A stretch of 64,000 nt of DNA, from positions 868,001 through 932,000 of the forward strand of contig MU008155.1 of assembly GCA_010909165.1 (NCBI GenBank), in the 5' to 3' direction. Below are positions 57,900-64,000 of this stretch, one piece after another (the first letter of the stretch is position 1; each line of letters opens with the position of its first letter). This DNA comes from Anthoceros angustus. Lineage: Eukaryota; Streptophyta; Anthocerotopsida; Anthocerotales; Anthocerotaceae. The position numbers were made by a program, and so were the translations under genes. The notes below the pieces were generated by a model, which saw only the letters and a program-made list of their open reading frames with translations, had not been told where the DNA came from and searched no databases.

Positions 57900-59130
57900 A
57901 AGTCAAGCAACGGCCTGGGCTTGGTGAGGAACACCACTGGAGGGGCATCCAAGAAAACCGCATCTGGCAATTCCACAAAAGCAAGCATGACAAAATCCGG
58001 AGCTAGAAGAGAAGGCAGATCCAAAGGGCGTAAGAAAGGGCAACCGAGCTGCTGTCACACTTACACCTCGGAGGAAACCATGCTTGAGAAGACTCCACTA
58101 ATTTCATGATGAATCAGAAGGAAGGAGTGGTTTCTCAGCAGAACCGGTACCAGGATGTCCGAGCGTGGACACCGCTTTTGAAATTTTGGGCAGGATTTGA
58201 CTGCCCAAGCCTAATCAGAGAGCGAGAGCTCTGATGGGTTGTCTACGCTTAACTTGGACTTTAATCGAGACCAGTTTGAGATGTTGTCGATACAACAAAG
58301 CCACAACAATTAGATAGTCACCGGGTTCCCGATGAGTTCAAGGTTTTCACCGTGGCGCCTAATGTTCACAGAATAAGTACACCAGGTAAGGGTGACCGAT
58401 TTCGAGAGTATGAACAACCCACAAGTAAGTATTATGTGATCTGGATTTGTTTTCTACAACTCCTCCTGATCCTTTCTTGCTCTGAAGGTGTGATTCCCGA
58501 ATGTTGGCAATTGTGCAGGCTGGGAGGGCTTTTCTACAAGCAACTGTGTGGTTTCATCACGCAGTCAGTAATTGACCATCGGAGAGAGATAAGCATGCGG
58601 CGTGCGAGAGCTGCACTACCTAGAATTATGGGGAATGATGCAACAGGTAGCTCGGAGGATGAAGAACTAGGACCTGAAGACGAGCATGACAAACTCCCCG
58701 GAAGGGCGCTCCCGATGACTAAGAGGGAAAAATATGGAACTGGCTATGTCGAGGACGAAGACAAGGAAGCCGAAGACATCATTGAATTTGCTATGCCTGG
58801 AGCATCTCTGGAATTTCTATCATGTATATGACCTTCAGCTGGAGGACGCCGGCAGATGCCAGCTGGCCCTCTCCTCGCTTTTGGAGAACCCTCTGCCTCT
58901 CGCCAACCCCACATGCTTCGGGCATGTTTATGATCTGCTGAACGGTGGAGGGGACGAGGGAGGACGTTTAAGAGATGCCGCGCCCTCCTTCATCATCCTG
59001 TGGCCGCGGCCCGCACCACAATGGTTGGAGCCGTCTCACCGATGATGCCGGTAGGTGACAGGCTATTGGGGACCAAGCACTGGAAGACCGCCACAGTGGA
59101 AAATATAAGGGCAATTGGCCCGGACAAATA
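57900..59130 (+). pseudogene. Unassigned retroelement-derived frames
   Basis: The longest open frame, 58352-58831 (159 aa), has a hydrophobic run (IWICFLQLLLILSC) and an acidic C-terminal half (SSEDEELGPEDEHDKLPG). At 59115-59170 the frame ARTNIEADILSRMEDED resembles the end of a gypsy RNase H (xxEADxLSR). No complete domain. Confidence 0.35.
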
Positions 59131-59209
59131 TCGAGGCTGACATCCTTAGCCGAATGGAAGATGAAGACAGACCTTCCGGGAACGAGCTTATCATCGCGGA
59201 TGTGAACAG

Positions 59210-60150
59210 GTGTGGAATGGGTTTTTGCATCCAAAGACGCAAGGAGGCCACATTTACCCTCTATGTCGTTATAGTCCTGGGATTCGATCCCAAGGGAATT
59301 GTTTTGTGTCAAGATGTTCCAAAACTATGGATTCTAGTCCTCCTACAACCGCCTACCATGATAATCAACTACTGGTCAACCCACGACTGCAGGAAGTCTG
59401 ACCTCACACTGCAGGGTTCGCCACCGCTGCGGTGGGTTCTGCCACTGCAGGGGTTCCCGCCACCGCTGGTGGGCCCGCCACCGCTGCAGGGTTCCGCCAC
59501 CGCTGCAGGGTTCCGCCACTGCAGGGTTCCGCCACCGCGGGTTCCGCCACCGCTGCGGTGGATTCCGCCACCGCGGGTGGATTCCGCCACCGTGGTGGGA
59601 CCCACCTGCCACGCGCGACGCCCGCGATCGACTATTTGGCGCCCGGCTCCCGCCACGCCTGCTAAGGGCTATGGTCCTATGCACAGTTCACATGTACACC
59701 AAGTCACACTCATGTGGATTCACACCAGCTCACCGTGGATGCACACCATGGCCACGCACGCGACCTCACTCCGCCGCTATTTCCTCCTCGACCCCAATTT
59801 ATTCCCAACCTTCCTCGCTCCGCTTTTCCACTCCGCCACCACTTCCTAGACTCCTCTTCACACAACGACTCACTCACCCCTTTCTTCTAGGACCTCACAC
59901 CACCGCACAAGATGTTCCCACAGCATCCTCCTCTCAGCCACATGCACTCCTTGGGCCACATGCACTCCCCCTTGTGCCACACACAGACCTCCCTCTTGGG
60001 CCACATGACCCTCCCACACACAGACCCCTTCCTTGGGATTAGACACAACTGTTAGCTGGGTTGGGAAAGGAAAACAAATGGGTCGGCTCCATGGCGATTC
60101 GACACCCGCGATCTCACCCGGCCCCCGCGGAATTTCCTCTCCCGGCATGC
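59210..60150 (-). repeat. Repeat family E, inverted copy
   Basis: Reverse complement of blocks in 47150-48600, same order. Includes CATGAGTGTGACTTGGTG and CCAAATAGTCGATCGCG on the minus strand. It abuts inverted LTR A at about 60151. Confidence 0.7.
59410..59620. repeat. CCGCCACCGCTGCAGGGTT minisatellite
   Basis: About ten units of 16-19 bp, consensus GGTTCCGCCACCGCTGCAG or shorter. On the minus strand this is the GGTGGCGGAAC core shared with 48180-48420. Confidence 0.88.
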
Positions 60151-60151
60151 A

Positions 60152-61319
60152 TTGAGCACCCTTCACCACTAGTCACCCTGCACACGGAGCTTGGTCACTC
60201 CTCTCGACCATCCAGGATCTCCCGCCCTCTTGTGACGAGGACAGACACGAATCAGCCCATCATCGATCGGATGTCTCCAACCAACCACGCACAAATTCGA
60301 CACACGGAGCTCACACCGAAATTGTCCAAGAGAGACACTAAGGGTCTCTTATACATCCGCCGCCAAGGCCATAGCTCACTTTCCCAAAGGTCTAAAGATG
60401 GCTAACCTACCTCCAAAGTGTCTAAAGATGGCTAACTTACCACAAGCCTACCAATTCGTATCTACAAATTCACAAGCTTCCTAGCACCTTATCCTCTAAT
60501 CCAAGTGAAAGCCCGACCTATGATGCCTCCTCTAAAATCAGCGCCTGTGGCCGCCTAGCCTCGCCCATGGGTGTTCCCTCGCCTCCTACCACGCCCGATC
60601 CGAAAGATCCTCCCTTAATATCTCCACCTCACTCCCGCTTATCCGAGGTCCCTTCACTCCTCCTAGGAGGCGCCGTCTGCCCATCGCCTACGCACGCTCG
60701 CCTTATCATCGGACAGCCCAAATATGCTCCTCCATGCTCTAGCCTCCGCCTTTGCTCATTTCCTCGAGCACAACCTGTGAAGGGTATGCCCGGCCCCTGG
60801 ACAATCCTGGCCGGGCCGCCTCGAACTGAGGGAGTTGCATCCTCCTACGCTGGCCCGACGGTGGCTTCCCCACCTTGGGTCCTTCTTCCGCGCCTGGCCG
60901 CTTTCAGCCCACCCAAGTGGCCGACGCTTCCGCCTTCCTTCTTCACCGGCCTCGCCTCTCCTTGACCCCGGCCCTAGCCTCACCTCTCTCCCGCTTATAC
61001 CTCTCCGCTAGCTTGAACTTCTCCAGGTGCTGCCCACTTGTTCCCGGCCCCTGTCGAATGAAGGATCCCCACCTTATATAGACAATTTTTATTCCTAAAA
61101 TCCCAAGGTCCAAGGACCTTCTAGCCGGCCTCGATATTCACTTCGAGGCCCAAGGACTAATTATTTGTAAAAGTAATATTGTCATGGGCCAAGGACCACT
61201 TTTAGTATAAAAGGCCTTGCCTGACATTTCCTAAGCACTCCATCACACAAAACATAAGAAAAACAAAAAACATTCAAACCAATAGTCCAGTGGAGGGTTA
61301 GTGTACATGTGGTCTTCCA
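60152..61319 (-). repeat. LTR family A, inverted copy
   Basis: From TGGTCTTCCA-complement at 61319 down to the GGGTGCTCAATGCA-complement at about 60152. It covers TATA (about 61074-61083), an internally deleted gag-like block, and the AGGTTAGCCATCTTTAGA pair (60385-60440). No matching target duplication was found. It may be a solo LTR inserted next to family E. Confidence 0.7.
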
Positions 61320-61569
61320 ACACTGTGGAAAGAGGAAAGGAAATAGAAGCAGATGCCTAAACAGGAGTCAACTCCCTTGAGCAAGATGGTTCACTGGAAC
61401 CAACAAAAGTAAAATGAGTTTTAGCACCGCCAATGAAGATGACATAAAGCTCATCTTCAACAGATGAGAGAGGCCGCATCTTCTTTCACGAGGAGGACTA
61501 TCTAACTACATTCTGATCTGCCTTACTGCGCTCAAACCTTTAGAAGCAATCTGCCCCGCTTCACCTCAC
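61320..61569. other. Unassigned spacer
   Basis: AT-moderate sequence, no frame or repeat recognised. Confidence 0.3.
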
Positions 61570-63800
61570 CCGTAGATGCATGTATAACGGTGGATGAGGC
61601 ATGGTCCAATTACTTGGCCCGCTATTGGAAAGGGACGAGGGAAGAGGGCGATGTCTCGTGATGATTGACCCAAAGGAGTGTGATGATCCGAAGACTTGAC
61701 CGGAAGAAATTGCGTAAGAAGTATGTAATGGGCGCTTTGGGAGGCAATCACACATTTGCCGCTATGCAACATCTCGGGTGACATTTCCTGTGGAAAGAGC
61801 GATTCAAGTGGATAGAGGCTCATGTATATTGTGGGCTTACTTTACAAGAGATGAGGGTACCGCAATGATCACAACACAATGCCTGGACAACTTAAGATGT
61901 CTTTCATTGAGCAAGTTAGATACCTAAGGGATGAACGCTCATTGCAAGATAGATGCATGTCAATGACTTGGAAGTTCAACTTATACAAGGTTCCCCGATC
62001 AAGACGATGAGGGACGAAGATGATGCATACAAATGTAACAAAGTCGATAATGTAACGCACATCTTGTGCATAGCGGTTGGAAGGGAAAGTCCGGACCAAT
62101 GTTGACAAGATCTTCTCAAGTGGGAGGCTTGTGAATTGCCCGAGCAAAAAAACATGTGGCGGCCGGTATGAGCAAGAAAAGCAAAGGGAAGCGCAAAGGC
62201 ATCAAGACATGAAGTGTAAAGAAGGGTGTTTGTGAAACCAAAGGAGATGCATTAAGCCCCGGGCGTTGCTTTCAAGGCATTCCAACAAAGGAAAGCGAAA
62301 AGAAATGCTCATCAAAAAAAAGTGTCACCGTCTCATCGATTTGAAGGGAATGTCGATGAGATTATTTTATGAAAAAGTTGCATATCATCTGTGTGGCAAT
62401 GGCCAAGCACCTTGGGTGTTCATCTTCGAGATGGTGAGACAGAGTATCCTCAAGACTCCACCGACGGTTGTCGCTAGATTCCAAACGCGCTTGAGGGCAA
62501 GGTAAATTCAATTTTTGAAGTGATTTGAACCATGTGTTTGACAGGGGCGGCTGACGGGCGCCTCTTGTCGGCGCCCACCGCTGTTCTTTAGCCGGGCGCC
62601 GCATGCCGGGCGCCCGCCCCAAGAGGCTTGAGGGGCGCAGATGCCGACGGCCCCAAGAGGCGGCGGGCGCAGATGCCCGCCCTTTGGCCCAGCATGTGGC
62701 CGGGAGGGCGCGTGATGCCGGGCCCTCCATCCTCTCTCCATCCATAAGGCCGGAAGGCCAAGGCCGGCATCTTCCGATTCAAGTATGAAGGCCGCGCCTA
62801 ATGCTATTGGTTTCCCTTCATGCTCGCAAAGAATGTAAGGATATTGAGGTGTTAACAAGTGCCTCCTTTTCAACAATTCATTTATGAGGTGAACACATGG
62901 AAGGGCTTAGAGGATGAGCAAAGACAACTAGCCGACCAAGACATAGAGGATGGACTCTTCAATTCACTGCTCCACATTCGAGAAAAGGTGCAATATCGTA
63001 CATGGAGATATCCTCGACATGCGATGCGTGAGGAAGAGAAGGTACTTTGTTTGTGATGGATGTACCGTGGTTTCGAAAGGCAAGGACTGGACGCTTTGAT
63101 ATTTGGCAAGTGGAAATGTTTTGCCTTCCATGATTTAACAATGTGATGTGAGGATGATAATCATGCATGGTGTTGAAGATGCCCATTTGGTGAGAGAGGC
63201 TATGCGGAAGTGGTGCCGTAAGGGGATTCATTTCGCTTGTCCGGGGACAAGACAAACGTAAACAATGACAAAGGTGGGTTCGATCGCCGGAGTGATGAGG
63301 GATGGGGTTTGAGGAAGACAAGTGACTTGCAATGGGCGCCATGTTACCGAATGCTATGCAGGCACATTTAACAATGGAAGATCGGTGATTGGCCACGATA
63401 TCGGTGAAGAAATTGTTATATCATTCACTCGACAAACTTGTCGCCCCTAAAGGCCTTTGGGGTTAATGATGAAGCTCATCAAGACATTCTCCAAAGAAGG
63501 CGATCGGATAGTGGATGCTTGTTCGTGAGTGGGACATCTTTGATGCTGTTGTCCGCCGCCATTGTATTTCTATTGAGGCCGACAAGAGGTGTGCGTAGTT
63601 CATTCCGCAACAGTGCATGGATATGAAGTATTGCATGCGTAAGAGGAGCTCACCCATGAGCCGCACCGCCGAGGAATATCTCGGGGCCAAGGAGGTTTGC
63701 GTGAGTGAAAAGAAATTGGAAAGGCTCGGATTGTGCCTCTTGTCGCCGGAGAATGAAAGAACATACGAGACCTTTTGGATGAGGGTCAACAAACACTAGA
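61570..63800 (+). pseudogene. ParB-like + beta-class N6/N4 DNA methyltransferase (broken)
   Basis: N-terminal part: KKYVMGALGGNHTFAAMQHL (61718-61776), then after one stop VYCGLTLQEMR and HNAW (61824-61886). This is the G-N-H-T...A...L / GLT-x-x-E / HN pattern of ParB/sulfiredoxin-fold domains. A middle region (61890-62510) includes FIEQVRYLRDERSLQ and VFIFEMVRQSILKTPP and is unassigned. C-terminal part: CNIVHGDILDM (62986-63021) is followed by FVCD and, one base out of frame, DVPWFRKARTGRFDIW (63046-63108), like the DPPY/W catalytic motif IV. Then FSKEGDRIVDACS (63487-63525), and in shifted frames DAVVRRHCISIEADKRCAQ (63541-63597), like motif I (AdoMet binding) in the order IV then I that defines the beta class. 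Expected role by family: DNA adenine or cytosine-N4 methylation guided by a ParB-type domain. Many frameshifts, and the GC-rich insert at 62540-62790 splits it. Identification is from motifs only. Confidence 0.6.
62540..62790. repeat. GC-rich palindromic insert within the methyltransferase locus
   Basis: Very GC-rich with GGGCGCC/GCATGCCGGGCGCCC (about 62596-62612) and two GGGCGCAGATGCC repeats (62633, 62668). Composition and the GCATGCCGG-GCGCC core recall the minisatellite at 5.7-6.2 kb. It lies between the middle region and the catalytic region. Confidence 0.6.
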
Positions 63801-64000
63801 CACGGCGCCTGCATCGAAGTTGATGGGATAGAGGAAGATGATGCAGGCAATGAAGGCAGAACACTCAAGACCGGATGATAGTCGCCTTAGAAACATTACC
63901 GTCGTCACAGCGGTGTCTCGGCATGTGTGTAGCGTAATCCAGTTGATCCCGAACCGGGACACATGTAATGCCCGAAACCTAGCAGCTATCGGCCTTTGAC
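63801..64000 (+). other. Right edge, unassigned
   Basis: Downstream of the methyltransferase remnant. The frame continues a little (APASKLMG, LRNITVVTAVSRHV) but no domain is recognised before the window ends. Confidence 0.3.

Noticed and set aside
61570-63800. Giant-virus or phage genome insertion as origin of the ParB-methyltransferase locus
   Set aside because: No other virus-like gene (capsid, terminase, polymerase) is visible within the window; left as one possible ancestry only.

Overview
The window looks like nuclear DNA from a large, repeat-rich plant-type genome, most likely a non-seed land plant or a charophyte. The basis is Ty1/copia and Ty3/gypsy elements with plant-type primer sites (an initiator-Met-type site in copia, a tRNA-Asp/Tat-type site in gypsy), a DUF7869-like gene, and a ParB-like plus DNA-methyltransferase locus. 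I see no ordinary host gene, rRNA, tRNA or CRISPR array. Almost everything is transposable-element DNA, and nearly every reading frame is broken by short indels. The species is not determinable from this sequence.

Layout. 1-3.3 kb: 3' part of a minus-strand copia element with a mutated reverse-transcriptase centre. 3.3-7.2 kb: minus-strand DUF7869-like gene, interrupted by a palindromic GC-rich minisatellite. 7.1-9.0 kb: LTR family A, with a local tandem duplication. 9.0-40.5 kb: a gypsy element (D) with family-B LTRs; its gag lies at about 11.7-16.2 kb and its protease-RT-integrase at 34.9-39.4 kb. D is split by a complete 18.7-kb element (C, 16170-34916) that has CGCCA target duplications, LTRs of 4.8 kb (3') and 7.1 kb (5'), a tRNA-Asp-like primer site and a purine tract. 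C has gag and integrase remnants but no recognisable reverse transcriptase, so it is a LARD-like non-autonomous element.

40.5-49 kb: GC-rich decayed gag-like segments and repeat family E. 49.2-57.5 kb: a second gypsy (G) interrupted by a full-length copia (F, about 50.1-56.4 kb) with intact integrase and YVDD residues. 57.5-61.3 kb: a family-A LTR, then inverted copies of E and A. 61.6-63.8 kb: a decayed plus-strand locus that reads as a ParB-like domain followed by a beta-class N6/N4 DNA methyltransferase, also interrupted by a GC-rich palindromic insert. This is the most unusual gene in the window.

Two window-wide properties matter for interpretation. First, many segments of 0.4-1.65 kb occur as two head-to-tail copies with short-homology junctions. 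Second, paired copies differ mainly by 1-6 bp gaps with very few substitutions, which is odd for ordinary decay and raises the possibility of sequencing or assembly artefact. Pseudogene calls should be read with that in mind.
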